64,000 nt of DNA from Teretinema sp942493045 (lineage in GTDB: Bacteria > Spirochaetota > Spirochaetia > Treponematales > Treponemataceae). Shown here piece after piece: positions 53,701 through 61,560 of this stretch. How positions within the stretch are numbered: position 1 is the first letter of the stretch; each line of letters begins with the position of its first letter. Both the position numbers and the translations under genes were made by a program. The notes below the pieces were generated by a model. That model had not been told where the DNA came from. It saw only the letters and a list, made by a program, of their open reading frames with translations, and did not search any database. The stretch covers positions 2,108,001 through 2,172,000 of the forward strand of contig OW818665.1 in assembly GCA_942493045.1 (NCBI GenBank). Reading direction: 5' to 3'.

Positions 53701-54315
53701 ACGGTACTGCTCGACAAACTCATCGTAGCGCCCCTCGTCCTCAAGGGCCAACTCGAAGTGCGCCACGCCGTCAAGGCTCGAATAGCCGAGCTTTACAAGA
53801 ATCTGGCGATATGCGGTGTGCGGGATAACCTCGTTGTTCTTGGCCATCGTACCGATATCGAAAATAACGGCCATCGGATCGACAGCCGACTTCAGCCGCG
53901 CGAAAGCCGCAGCGAGCTGGTCGCCGTTTTTGGTGTCGTCGCGGGCGACAAGCGCCTCTTCCATCGTCCACTCGCCGATCACGTTTCCCTTCGCGTCCGT
54001 TTTGGGAATCACCATACCGTCAAGCGCAAGGCCGAGCAGCTTTGCGAAGGATGATTTACCGGAACCGAAAAACCCCGATATCCAGCTCGCCGGAAGTTTC
54101 GCGCCGTCCTTGAGCGCCATATACAGGTTGTTGAGGAGATCCTCCATCTGTTCATGGATACCGCCGATCCTTCGGGTACTGTCCCGTTCCCTGCTCGTGA
54201 ACACATATTCGCCCACTTCCCGCGAGGCGGTCTCCGGGTCAATCGTATGAAAGTATATGACGGGCGCGATGTTATCCTCGATGTTGCGGGCGAAGACTTC
54301 TTTGATATTCGGCAT
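50698..54315 (-). CDS. brxC: BrxC, BREX P-loop ATPase
   Basis: A 1205-residue AAA-like ATPase: Walker A GFFGSGKSS (81-89), Walker B IFIVVDEVSQYI near 272-283, then long helical regions. It corresponds to BrxC/PglY, a core BREX protein of about 1200 residues. The ATG lies 24 bases after the brxB stop and the stop overlaps pglX by 4 bases. It probably assembles with BrxB, PglX and PglZ on DNA. Confidence 0.9.
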   Translation of the reverse strand: MPNIKEVFARNIEDNIAPVIYFHTIDPETASREVGEYVFTSRERDSTRRIGGIHEQMEDLLNNLYMALKDGAKLPASWISGFFGSGKSSFAKLLGLALDGMVIPKTDAKGNVIGEWTMEEALVARDDTKNGDQLAAAFARLKSAVDPMAVIFDIGTMAKNNEVIPHTAYRQILVKLGYSSLDGVAHFELALEDEGRYDEFVEQYRARYNAGWETKKNGGLAAPQFRAIYKELFPSLGELLEIATFKASSLDVKTMVDNILRALDRRAPGKTIFIVVDEVSQYITSQDNQSKVNLQSFISELGSRSKPGVCRLWFLATGQEKLEEQSKDSVLFKLMDRFPQALRVHLDRANVSEVVERRLLKKKPGSVLEHYLTDAHLDLLKLHAYGCKDITREKLIEDYPLLSEHIPLFMDITQSLRNTSARTQSDSGGVRSVLNNIWSLFNEQPVSLKDKPLGTLLTLDMLFDMIGSSVDSDVLLTLHRLFERTEGDSMERKAAKAIALLEMNGDAQPVTKELLSSLLYPALGAQGVDAQVEKALEALRKDNWIQYGEKSGWSIQNNAAQEWNRQKAAFSVSAGERDEILRKLTAEIVEPVAQPVFPRLGVRFPLACFWDTDLPEDRLTGRGEATSVDVCFHWVPNQGRREKAEEWLDLSRDKKKMIHLVSGETSVMESLVNDWKKAQKIITRYRGQSGLTPVQSRLLIIEQGAAETAYEALRKELRTAWLDGSFYFDGRREAATGSGSTFDAALKGGAEGIIARLYHQFEAGNVHITINDFNQLFDKDTGGLSSVFLSVPGGLGIARSDGGKIVFSPDGPVPTAILAHIRERSFVTGEELFKLFASPPYGWSRQVIKSSVIALLRDEKVKIGAITAIRDPDARKLFEGDREFARAEIETRHVDGDSISARDRNAMCQFFEKTLKASNVDNNSDSLADLVFEKFPKIKDQIAVIERSLSSLKIPLQAPIADLNAALTECLSNRLAEVALYRLKANLAVLEAGYPRLVQTSEALGEATVKELKSLRLALEVEAAQLGEIEEDDAIVSDIQTLKDQFAQAEPWKGYADSRPASDAIRATYKARRELYARTERILYDETVSRLKARPDFAHLDSDAQDGVLSLVSSVFQDIDTDATQPSLVSLSRLESLIREAEDRAQRLIDQEINRAVTGERVQTVKTGLRNKMVSNEAELESALGTLRERCLTVLASGDKVRFEE

Positions 54316-54339
54316 TTTTCTATTCTCTCCTCGAACGTA

Positions 54340-54954
54340 TCAGTAAATGCGCGGCCGGTAATCCCGGTCGGCGCTCATAATTCCCATGAACGAAAGATAA
54401 TGCGGATTCTCGCGGCTTCCCGGATAGAGTATGACGGTCGGAATCTTGATCCCTGCGTCAAGAAATCGGAGCAGCGACGAAGTCCGGTAAAACGGATACA
54501 GGGATCCGACGCGCGAAAGAAACACGACGGTACGTGACGGATCGCTTCCGGCGGCCACTTCCTGTATCTGCGCGAGCACTCGCCCGGGATATCCGTCCAG
54601 CCGCTCGAAATGCTGACCGAGGGCGTTCGAGAGCGAATCGAGCGCTTTTGACCAGTCTTCGCCGTAGGAGGTGTACTGAAGTTTTTCTTCCTCAATCATC
54701 GCCTGAACGAGCTCGCCGCCTTCCTGTTCAGCAAGATAGTCGGCAAGTACGGCAAAAAGATCCACTGTTCGTACCCGCCAGCCCTTCAGCTGCAATTCTT
54801 GGGCAAGGTTTCCTACCTCCGCTCGCGCCCTGAATTCCTCCGAAGGCGAATACTGAAAAATCGCGAAAGGATAGCTCCGATTCGTGCTGATCGCCGGCCC
54901 TTCAGGCCCCAAAAGGTCCTTACGGAGCTCGGCAAGCTTTGTTTCCAGGCTCAT
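54340..54954 (-). CDS. brxB: BrxB (DUF1788)
   Basis: A 204-residue DUF1788 protein. The segment VVFLSRVGSLYPFYRTSSLL followed by VILYPG and a C-terminal RDYRPRIY is the BrxB signature. A small core protein of BREX types 1, 5 and 6 with no catalytic motif; it is thought to bridge other BREX components. Overlaps brxA by ATGA and precedes brxC by 24 bases. Confidence 0.9.
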   Translation of the reverse strand: MSLETKLAELRKDLLGPEGPAISTNRSYPFAIFQYSPSEEFRARAEVGNLAQELQLKGWRVRTVDLFAVLADYLAEQEGGELVQAMIEEEKLQYTSYGEDWSKALDSLSNALGQHFERLDGYPGRVLAQIQEVAAGSDPSRTVVFLSRVGSLYPFYRTSSLLRFLDAGIKIPTVILYPGSRENPHYLSFMGIMSADRDYRPRIY

Positions 54955-55718
54955 GCGCCCACCTCACGAAGAAATGATTGAAGACCATCAAGATTGAAAG
55001 AGCCGGAAAGCCGCTCGCGGTCCCCGGTAAACTCCCACCAAAGATTCCGTTCGCCCTCGCGAAAAAACGGCACCAAAAGGTCCCGCGGCTTTAAAAGCGC
55101 GCGAAACAGCGGCGATCCGTCAAAATCGTTAAAGCTTTCCCCGAATTCCTTGAGGCTATATAGCATAAAGCCGAGCGCCTTCGCGGATAGCGCGGGCGAG
55201 ACGATTTCCTTTTTCGTCTGGCCGACCAGAAAGCCGTTGTCCCGAAGAGCGGTCAAAATATTTCGGCAATAGCGGTTCACGCTTTTCGGCCCAAGTATTT
55301 CGGGCAGAATCAGACGAGCCTCGTTTTCGAAACCGATTCGGGAAATTTCGGCAAGCCCCGATTCCAGGCGTGAAGGAAGCCAATCGGAGGCTGCCCAGCG
55401 ATAATACGGATCGGTAAGTACCATATAAAAATGATTCAGGACGGAAAAGCTTGCGCTCCCGTCCGCTGCAAGAAAAGCCCTAAGACTCTCAAGGTGGCCG
55501 AAATGGAAATTGAATCGCTCGCTGAAAAAGCGGGTCAGTTCTCGGCTTACTGCCTCCGAGGCGTTCCCGTACCAGCGCCCCTTAAGAGCGCGTTCGGCGT
55601 TCTCCCCAGGCGTCAACTTAGCGTCGAACCCGGCGATAAACTCGCGCGCTTCGGGAAGCCGCGCGCTCGCTTTCATGAGAGAGGCGTTATGCTGCGTCCG
55701 GTAACAGCTACCGCCCAT
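54951..55718 (-). CDS. brxA: BrxA (DUF1819)
   Basis: About 255 residues from ATG 55718 (MGGSCYRTQHNASLMKAS), the length and start pattern of DUF1819/BrxA, a small helical DNA-binding BREX protein. The open frame extends to 55880 but this would run deep into brxE; the ATG at 55718 has AGGAG upstream and gives an 11-base overlap with brxE. Overlaps brxB by 4 bases. Confidence 0.85.
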   Translation of the reverse strand: MGGSCYRTQHNASLMKASARLPEAREFIAGFDAKLTPGENAERALKGRWYGNASEAVSRELTRFFSERFNFHFGHLESLRAFLAADGSASFSVLNHFYMVLTDPYYRWAASDWLPSRLESGLAEISRIGFENEARLILPEILGPKSVNRYCRNILTALRDNGFLVGQTKKEIVSPALSAKALGFMLYSLKEFGESFNDFDGSPLFRALLKPRDLLVPFFREGERNLWWEFTGDRERLSGSFNLDGLQSFLREVGA

Positions 55719-56280
55719 CCGTTCCACTCCTGCAATAAGGAAGAACAAAACGGCCCTTTTCAAGGCCAAGGTATGCCGCCGCCAGAGACTGTATCGCGGC
55801 CTCATCGCTTGCAAACCGTCCCTCACCGATTCCGGTAAGCTCCCGCCCAAAAGACGTCCCTTCATAATCCGTCGGGGCACCTGCCGTTAATTTCTCGAGA
55901 AAAGCGCGCAGCGAAGCCACGGTCCACTCGGTAAAACTGTCCAGAATGGACAGGATCTCCGCCGGAGTATCGTCAGGATATCGCTTAAAGTGATGAAACC
56001 GGAACGCAAGTTCATTCCTGAGCGCAAGCGGAGGGCAAAAAAGTGAAAATCGGGGTTCGCCGGGAATAGCCGCGACCAGCTCTTCTTCCTTGAGCCGCGA
56101 AGCGGCAAGAATACCTTCCCCCGCAGCGAATGGTACCATCTCGGTACCGGTAATTTTGGCAAGAAAGGCGGCCCCCCCGAGCTTGTACGCAATATCGGTA
56201 TTCCACCAGGCTTGCAGCTCTTTTTCGCCCAATCGGGCTACAACCAGCTGCAAATGAAGTATTTGATCGAGTTTTTCCAT
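55708..56280 (-). CDS. brxE: BrxE, first gene of the type 6 BREX operon
   Basis: About 190 residues from ATG 56280 (MEKLDQILHLQLVVARLGEKE), the usual start of the BrxE family; the AWW motif follows. The frame is open to 56343, but a promoter (TTGAGT-N17-TATACT) lies in that extension, so the later start is preferred. brxE occurs only in type 6 BREX, and its presence with brxHI and brxD, without brxL, sets the type. The function of BrxE is unknown. Confidence 0.8.
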   Translation of the reverse strand: MEKLDQILHLQLVVARLGEKELQAWWNTDIAYKLGGAAFLAKITGTEMVPFAAGEGILAASRLKEEELVAAIPGEPRFSLFCPPLALRNELAFRFHHFKRYPDDTPAEILSILDSFTEWTVASLRAFLEKLTAGAPTDYEGTSFGRELTGIGEGRFASDEAAIQSLAAAYLGLEKGRFVLPYCRSGTDGR

Positions 56281-56322
56281 AATTGCCTCTGGATAGCGGT
56301 TTTTTTGATAGGGAACATCTTC

Positions 56323-56351
56323 AGTATACCAAGGTATCTCCACTAACTCAA
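56323..56351 (-). promoter_or_regulatory. BREX promoter upstream of brxE
   Basis: Minus-strand TTGAGT (56346-56351), 17-base spacer, TATACT (56323-56328). A 12-bp palindrome ATACCAAGGTAT (56326-56337) overlaps the -10, and a GTATCAC heptad, like those in the 25-bp shared element, lies upstream at 56372-56378. Both could be bound by the WYL regulator. Confidence 0.55.
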
Positions 56352-56429
56352 TCAGAATCTATCAATTATAGGTATCACTTTTCTGACCCTTTTCACCCTA
56401 TCCCAAAAGCCCTTTTAGTATGACACTAT

Positions 56430-57026
56430 TCACGCTATTGTCTTCCCGGTCAGCTCGCTGAGAATCCGAAGCAATTTGTTGAAATAGGGTGGATAGTCAT
56501 TTTTTCCGTATATAACGAGCTGTGGTTCAGTCAACGAGTCTATTTGCAAACTCCAATACGTTCCGTCAATCCAGTCGTCGTTTCTATATTCTTTTTTCCA
56601 CTCCGCTATATAGCACTTTTTCAGTTTCCCGCAGAAAGCGTTCCACTGTTCATCATCAAGGGTTTGTATTGGAGGTGCATTCTCGCAGCTTTCGTTGTCT
56701 AACTTGACGTCGTCATTTCCGGAAGAAAAAAGATACCGCACCGGCCAGTCAGCTTCACCCTTTCGTATCACTACTGAATGGCTTTCCCCGACCGGCCCGC
56801 CTACAGAAAAGGAAAAACCCGTCCACAAAGGAAGCTTGTTCGACTGTCGGTCAAATTCCTCTCGGCAGTCCTTGCAAAACCGTTTTGGCATATCATCGCC
56901 TATGCAGCACCCGCCAAGCTGCAGCTCGCCCCGTTCCTGCGCCTCTGCCAATTCAGCGCCGGGATAGCCATATACCATCGGCACAGTGTTCCGCTTTCCG
57001 CAATATGGGCACATTATTTTCGGCAT
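56430..57026 (-). CDS. Zinc-ribbon protein of unknown function
   Basis: A 198-residue protein with an N-terminal zinc ribbon: CPYCG (6-10), CC at 40-41 and CKDC (51-54). The rest, mixed alpha/beta, is not recognised. It lies between the WYL regulator and brxE, and the second copy of the 25-bp regulatory element (57066-57090) is directly upstream, so it is probably controlled with the AddAB-like pair. It may be a helper of BREX or an unrelated passenger. Confidence 0.6.
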   Translation of the reverse strand: MPKIMCPYCGKRNTVPMVYGYPGAELAEAQERGELQLGGCCIGDDMPKRFCKDCREEFDRQSNKLPLWTGFSFSVGGPVGESHSVVIRKGEADWPVRYLFSSGNDDVKLDNESCENAPPIQTLDDEQWNAFCGKLKKCYIAEWKKEYRNDDWIDGTYWSLQIDSLTEPQLVIYGKNDYPPYFNKLLRILSELTGKTIA

Positions 57027-57065
57027 ACTTTGATATCCTTTTATGTCCTGATTACAGTATCACCT

Positions 57066-57090
57066 CAAGCTGTATCACTTCCTGTAACAG
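57066..57090 (-). promoter_or_regulatory. 25-bp shared regulatory element, copy 2
   Basis: Second copy of the element at 34531-34555 (23 of 25 bases). GTATCAC heptads at 57057-57063 and 57072-57078 overlap it. It is 39 bases before the zinc-ribbon ATG and right after the WYL regulator gene. Confidence 0.6.
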
Positions 57091-57094
57091 TTCA

Positions 57095-57137
57095 CTAAAA
57101 AAAGTGTCTCGAAAACCATACTGTTTTCGAGACACTT
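57095..57137 (-). terminator. Intrinsic terminator of the WYL regulator gene
   Basis: Perfect 15-bp stem (57102-57116 with 57123-57137), 6-base loop, then a run of T on the minus strand, six bases after the stop of the regulator. Confidence 0.85.
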
Positions 57138-57142
57138 CTCAT

Positions 57143-58123
57143 TTAATCCTGATATCCCTTCGCCGCTTCCTCAAGCTCTTCCTTCACTCTCCGGACTATG
57201 CTTTCCGGCGCCAGCACCCGCGCGCCTTTCCCGAACGAAAGCACCCACCGGACCATCTCCTCGACGCCGCTGGCCGTGAACGAAAGGATGATCGAGCCGT
57301 CCCTTCCATCCTCGACCGTCTGATCCCTGCCCCAGGTACGCTCCCGCGCATAGAAAGCCGAGTCGCCTGAAAACTTCACCCGTAGGGTGACCGGTTCTTC
57401 GATGAAAATGCCGAATGAAGGATTCAGATACAGGCCCGGATCAAAGGATTCGGGGATCGTATAGGTGGTTTTGGTCGGGACAAGGCTCTTTATGCGGTCA
57501 ACGGCGAAAATCCGAATATTCCCCTCGTGCTTCGGCACCCCCGCGATGACATAGAGCGCGTTCGTGTGGTCGACCAGGGTATAGGGATCGAACTCGTAGG
57601 TTTTCGGCTCGGGAGACTTCGCCGCCTGGTAGGTCACGACCGCCCGCGTCCCGTCTTCGATGCACGAGCATAGAGTGTCGATGATATCCTCTTTGCCGTC
57701 GTAGGAGATACTTCCCTTGAAACTGTAGTAGGTGGTGGTTACCCGCTTTTTCGGATCATGGATAACGGCTGAATTGAGTTTCTTCTTGAGAATCGTCATG
57801 CGCTCCGCAAGCCGGGTATTGTCGAAAAGCCTCGTCCGTCCGAGCACCGACCGGAGCATCATCCGCTCCACATGGTCAAACCGAAGCGGCATCGTCCGCG
57901 TGTAGTCTTCCTCGTTTATATACCAGCGCTTTGAATTCGTATTCCCGTTGTAGTCGTCCCTGTCGTAATACGGAACCCCATAGGCGGCCAGTTTATCCTG
58001 ATACCGGTAGAACGTCGTGCGCTGGCAGCCGAGTTCCCCGCAAATCTCATTGACGCTTACCCCGCCGGGCCGCCGCATCAGGTCAATAATGTCAAAAAGC
58101 ATGGTTTCCGCATCCTGTCTCAT
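57143..58123 (-). CDS. WYL-domain regulator, BrxR-like
   Basis: A 326-residue winged-helix-WYL-WCX regulator (VNEICGELGCQRTTFYRYQDKL; YTLVDHTNALYVIAGVPKH; SFTASGVEEMVRWVLSFG). Position upstream of BREX on the same strand and architecture match BrxR repressors of BREX loci. It is paralogous to 9621-10598. A TATACT box lies seven bases before the ATG, so the mRNA may be nearly leaderless. Likely targets are the brxE promoter and the 25-bp elements; this is inference. Confidence 0.8.
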   Translation of the reverse strand: MRQDAETMLFDIIDLMRRPGGVSVNEICGELGCQRTTFYRYQDKLAAYGVPYYDRDDYNGNTNSKRWYINEEDYTRTMPLRFDHVERMMLRSVLGRTRLFDNTRLAERMTILKKKLNSAVIHDPKKRVTTTYYSFKGSISYDGKEDIIDTLCSCIEDGTRAVVTYQAAKSPEPKTYEFDPYTLVDHTNALYVIAGVPKHEGNIRIFAVDRIKSLVPTKTTYTIPESFDPGLYLNPSFGIFIEEPVTLRVKFSGDSAFYARERTWGRDQTVEDGRDGSIILSFTASGVEEMVRWVLSFGKGARVLAPESIVRRVKEELEEAAKGYQD

Positions 58124-58158
58124 AAGAAACAGTATAGCACCATTGTTCGGAATACGAT

Positions 58159-58845
58159 TCAGCCTGCCCTATATTCTTTCGCAAGAAGCAATACCTGCGT
58201 AAAATTCTCCAGCCCCAGCTTGTCCCTGATATTTCCACGATACGTACCGGCAGTCCCGATTGCCACATCCATCTTTTCTGCAATCTGCTTGAGCGAAAGT
58301 CCCTGCATCGAGTAATCAAGGGTTTCCCACTCCCGGGGAGTCAAAGTTTTGAACATGTCCATCTTCGAAGGGAATCGGTCCTCTCGCCTCGCTCTCACAT
58401 CAGGCGGATAATAGACACACCTCGCACGGATCAGGCTGATACAGTTCTGGAACTCCGTATCTTTGGTAAAATTGGCAAAGATGACATTTACGCCAGCGTC
58501 TGCCAGACGAACGCCAAGCGCTACGTTTATCGTGAAATATGAATAACAGATAATCGGTACATTCGGAAAATGCTTTTTGATATCCCGAATCAAACGATCC
58601 CCTTTGAAAGCGATAAAACTCACTTGCAGTACGATTGTCTGTACCATGGAATCACGCTCCGAGATCGTCGTAATGTCCATCGTCCGCTCGATAGTACAGG
58701 GCCCTAGAGCGTCAACAAAAACAGAATACGCAGAAAAATATTCAGTGGCATCGAACCCGAGCAGAATGACCCGATTGAGAGCCGTGCATTCAGCTTTTTC
58801 CGCCATCAACTTTTCCCGCATGTTGCCTGAAGTCACCCCGCCCAT
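58159..58845 (-). CDS. LuxR-type response-regulator-like protein
   Basis: A 228-residue protein. The C-terminal LuxR HTH is clear (LTPREWETLDYSMQGLSLKQ, then GTAGTYRGNIRDKLGLEN). The N-terminal 140 residues look like a divergent receiver domain, without an obvious phospho-acceptor Asp at the canonical strand end, so it may respond to something other than a kinase. The start is uncertain among Met residues 1, 9 and 14. It sits directly upstream of the WYL gene, 35 bases away. Confidence 0.7.
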   Translation of the reverse strand: MGGVTSGNMREKLMAEKAECTALNRVILLGFDATEYFSAYSVFVDALGPCTIERTMDITTISERDSMVQTIVLQVSFIAFKGDRLIRDIKKHFPNVPIICYSYFTINVALGVRLADAGVNVIFANFTKDTEFQNCISLIRARCVYYPPDVRARREDRFPSKMDMFKTLTPREWETLDYSMQGLSLKQIAEKMDVAIGTAGTYRGNIRDKLGLENFTQVLLLAKEYRAG

Positions 58846-58877
58846 CCTCCTAAACGCTCACTGTCTCGCACCGCCTC

Positions 58878-59384
58878 TCACAACCCCTCGAAATCGTTCA
58901 CAAAATTGATCTCGAGCTGCCCGTTAAAACCACCCTTCCCGTCCGCCTCGTCGAGGCTCTCTTTGCCGAACGCCGTACGCTCAATGTCAATCGATCCCCG
59001 GAGCCACTCCATCACATTTCCCTGCGAAAGCTCTTCCGGGTCAAACCCGTCGAGCCGCTTCTCCACGATCGCGAGAGCTTTCTCTGTAATCCTGCGATAA
59101 ATTTTTTCCCGCTCCGCGAATTCCCTCTCGCGTTCCGCCCGTCGCAACGCATCGAGATACGTGTCATACGTACCGCAACGCTTCACCCAGTCAAACTTCG
59201 CCGACCACTTGCACCACACCCCGTACCGCGTCGACGGAATTCCGTTCAGCTCGATCGCCTTCATGAAACCGCGCTCGCTCCCGTAATCGCGATAAAGACA
59301 AAACGCGTTCCACGCCTGATTCGTCTCGTCCGCCCGTCGCTCCCACAATTCCGGAATGATCCACCTCCCGTTTCGTTCAAGCAT
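58878..59384 (-). CDS. Unknown protein, terminase-small-subunit-like size and composition
   Basis: About 168 residues from ATG 59384. An N-terminal WELWERRADETNQAWNAF-like helix and a charged central helix (residues 75-105) suggest a DNA-binding phage-derived protein; I do not recognise a family. It is close to the island integration end, and a truncated copy of its N-terminal part lies upstream at 59655-59772. Confidence 0.5.
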   Translation of the reverse strand: MLERNGRWIIPELWERRADETNQAWNAFCLYRDYGSERGFMKAIELNGIPSTRYGVWCKWSAKFDWVKRCGTYDTYLDALRRAEREREFAEREKIYRRITEKALAIVEKRLDGFDPEELSQGNVMEWLRGSIDIERTAFGKESLDEADGKGGFNGQLEINFVNDFEGL

Positions 59385-59479
59385 AGCCCAACCCCGAAAA
59401 CTTCTGTTTATACATTTTTTCAAAATCAACACAAAAACTGTAAATAAATAATTACTCCCAGACCGCTTCTTATTCTATC

Positions 59480-60010
59480 GCTACAACGCCCCATCCGTGT
59501 TGTACAGTTTTTTACGTCTTTCGCTGTATCAAATCATGAAACCTAGATAAAAGCTCACACATACTTATGTACCGGACAATTTACATAATGCGATGGTCTA
59601 CTTTTTCGACAAAAAAATGTCGCTGTCGAAAACAGTTCAAATTCAAAATCTGCCCGATCGCCTTCATGAAGCCACCCTTTGCTCTGTAATTGTGATACAG
59701 ACAAAACGCATTCCACGCCTGATTTGTCTCGTCCACCTCCCGTTTCCCTTTAAAGCATAGCAAGATTTTCATAATCCCTTTTTACTCATTTTTCAGAAGT
59801 TCATCAAAAAATTCATGCATAAATATTGATACCCCATCCGTTATTCATCATGTCTCCACAAGTATCGAATTTCATTGTGTGTATCTCGAACCGCACACTT
59901 CCTAGAATATTTAATAATCAGCACCGTGCGATGGTGTGTTTTTGCGAAACAAAAACAGGTCTTGTCGAAATATATACAAATTCGAAATACATTCACTTGT
60001 TTGCATACTA
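59480..60010. repeat. Degenerate direct duplication
   Basis: Two diverged copies of about 170 bases (near 59490-59650 and 59830-60000). Landmarks in each: CCCCATCCGT (59498 and 59834), then after about 95 bases GCGATGGT, then a GTCGAAA-rich stretch and CAAATTC. Between them lies the broken gene copy at 59655-59772. The remaining bases to 60195 show nothing I can name. Confidence 0.45.
59655..59772 (-). pseudogene. Truncated copy of the 58878-59384 gene
   Basis: The translation contains DETNQAWNAFCLYHNY and RAKGGFMKAIG, parallel to the intact gene's N-terminus, then diverges. A duplicate fragment only. Confidence 0.7.
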
Positions 60011-60195
60011 AGTATATCTCCGCAACATAGAACTCAGGCTTCCCTTTATTTCAGATGGGTTTTGCATGAAACTCTGAATTTTCAGACTCCAATTACGATA
60101 AACCCTGACTCACCGTTTCACTCAGTCTATAGCGAATCTCGCTTCACTGATTTACCCATTTCTTCATTTTGACCCGCAAAACACCCGAACTAATT

Positions 60196-60372
60196 CTAGG
60201 TTAACTCTTCATCCCGACCCGAATACATCACCCTTTCCGACCTCTCGACTGCAACCGGCTTCCCATCATGCATCTTGATCTCGACGGCAAAACTCCCGAA
60301 CTTCTTCGACGAAAACATCCGGTCGAGCCACTCATTCACTTCGCGGCGTATCGCCTCGCTCTGCTGCGTCAC
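60196..60372 (-). CDS. Small protein coupled to the excisionase gene
   Basis: About 58 residues from a GTG at 60372 with AGGAGG six bases upstream; the GTG overlaps the stop of the excisionase-like gene (GTGA). It has a helical amphipathic N-terminus and a basic/acidic tail. Not recognised. The overlap argues for real, coupled translation. Confidence 0.55.
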   Translation of the reverse strand: MTQQSEAIRREVNEWLDRMFSSKKFGSFAVEIKMHDGKPVAVERSERVMYSGRDEELT

Positions 60373-60602
60373 GAGCAACCTCCTTCCCTTGTTTCCGCCA
60401 TCGCCACTTTTGCTCTATGCGTATTTCGCGCAATCCATTCCTCAACGTCGACTCGCCTGAACATCACGCGCCCGCCGATCTTCACAAAAGGCAACTCCCC
60501 GCTCCTGCACCGCCGGTACACGCTCATCCGCGAGCATCCTAAACACTCCATCAGCATCACCACATTAACCAACACATCAAGTCCCGCATCCGTACATTTC
60601 AA
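60369..60602 (-). CDS. Excisionase / AlpA-like MerR-type HTH protein
   Basis: A 77-residue winged-HTH protein: LMECLGCSRMSVYRRCRSGE, followed by PFVKIGGRVMFRR and VDVEEWIAR, the standard pattern of helix_turn_helix_17/excisionase proteins. AGGAGG lies about 12 bases upstream of the ATG. It probably directs excision of the island with the integrase, or regulates it. Confidence 0.8.
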   Translation of the reverse strand: MKCTDAGLDVLVNVVMLMECLGCSRMSVYRRCRSGELPFVKIGGRVMFRRVDVEEWIARNTHRAKVAMAETREGGCS

Positions 60603-60795
60603 CCGTCGCCCTCCTTGTTGTCTCCCGACATACCAACAGTAGCACCTCTACTTACAGTCCGCCGTACCTAGTTTTTAGATAAAGCCTGAAAAAGAGTCGA
60701 ATTAATTAGATGATTTAAAAGATCTCGTCACACATCAAAGGCAGACACCTCGCCCCAAGAAATAACTCGTGTCGCTCCTGCAATCACGCTCAAGC

Positions 60796-60969
60796 ATTCT
60801 TCCGGGGGAAGGGTCATTGTGTCGGCCAGGGACGGAACCCCGCAAGGCCTGCGAAACAGTAGTTTCGCTTGCAAGCTCATTCAGTCGCTTCGTCTTCGCC
60901 TCCGCTCCCTCATTCGGCCTTGCGTGAACCCGTCCCTGTCCAAATATTTTTTTCGTCCCCCGGAAGAAT
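60796..60969. ncRNA. 174-base nested palindrome, candidate structured RNA or DNA element
   Basis: Outer arms ATTCTTCCGGGGG (60796-60808) and CCCCCGGAAGAAT (60957-60969), inner arms near GGGACGG/CCGTCCC, then CGCAAGGCC/GGCCTTGCG, and a small GCGAAAC-AGTA-GTTTCGC hairpin inside. It precedes the gene at 61044. Strand and function are not known. Confidence 0.4.
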
Positions 60970-61043
60970 AGTTTTTCGGGCGAGTTCTGCCCGGAAACTT
61001 CAAGGCGGGTTCAGCTTTGAAATCATTTTATAAGGAGCGTCAC

Positions 61044-61481
61044 ATGATCGAGATCGAAGTAGTAGGGGAGAAGGTCGCGCGCGTAACGTCGCGAATGCCA
61101 AGCAGGTTTGAGCAGCGGAAGCCAGAAGATTGCTATCCGGACTCGTCATTCCGGTTCCCGGAGATCGAACCGGAGGACAGGGCGGGAACTATGGTCGACA
61201 TCTCGGTGGAGGCGCGACAGCACGGAGTCAAAACACCGCTGTACGTATCCTGGGATCTCTATGAACTATGGCTATGCGACGGGACGGAAGACACGATCCG
61301 GAGAATCGCAAGCCTCTGCCACGCCTTCCTGTATCACGTATATCTCGATACGGAGAACTCATGGCGCCTCGACTTCAGCGCGCCGTTTTTTATCAAAGGG
61401 CTCGGGCTCACGCACGTGCTCGTTCGCGCAACTTTGCACGCAGGAAAAAAACAGTATATCGCACTCAGTATCGCCGTATAA
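61044..61481 (+). CDS. Unknown protein of the integration module
   Basis: About 145 residues from ATG 61044, chosen because AAGGAG lies upstream (a Met nine codons earlier has none). Not recognised; beta-rich C-terminal half. Convergent with the integrase gene; a hairpin separates them. Confidence 0.5.
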   Translation: MIEIEVVGEKVARVTSRMPSRFEQRKPEDCYPDSSFRFPEIEPEDRAGTMVDISVEARQHGVKTPLYVSWDLYELWLCDGTEDTIRRIASLCHAFLYHVYLDTENSWRLDFSAPFFIKGLGLTHVLVRATLHAGKKQYIALSIAV

Positions 61482-61486
61482 CGAAA

Positions 61487-61515
61487 AAGGGCCGGGACAC
61501 TGTGTCCCGACCCTT
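61487..61515. terminator. Stem-loop between converging genes
   Basis: AAGGG-CGGGACAC paired with GTGTCCCG-CCCTT. On the minus strand it is followed by TTTTTCG, so it can end the integrase transcript. Confidence 0.65.
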
Positions 61516-61560
61516 CCTCCGATGCGGCATCCTCTCATTATGGGGAGCATGCAAAAAATA

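Noticed and set aside
55719..55880. Longer N-terminus for BrxA
   Set aside because: It would lie inside brxE in another frame; the ATG at 55718 has a ribosome site and matches the family start.
34560..56280. Type 1 or type 2 BREX
   Set aside because: No brxL (type 1) and no pglW kinase (type 2); brxE with brxD and brxHI indicates type 6.
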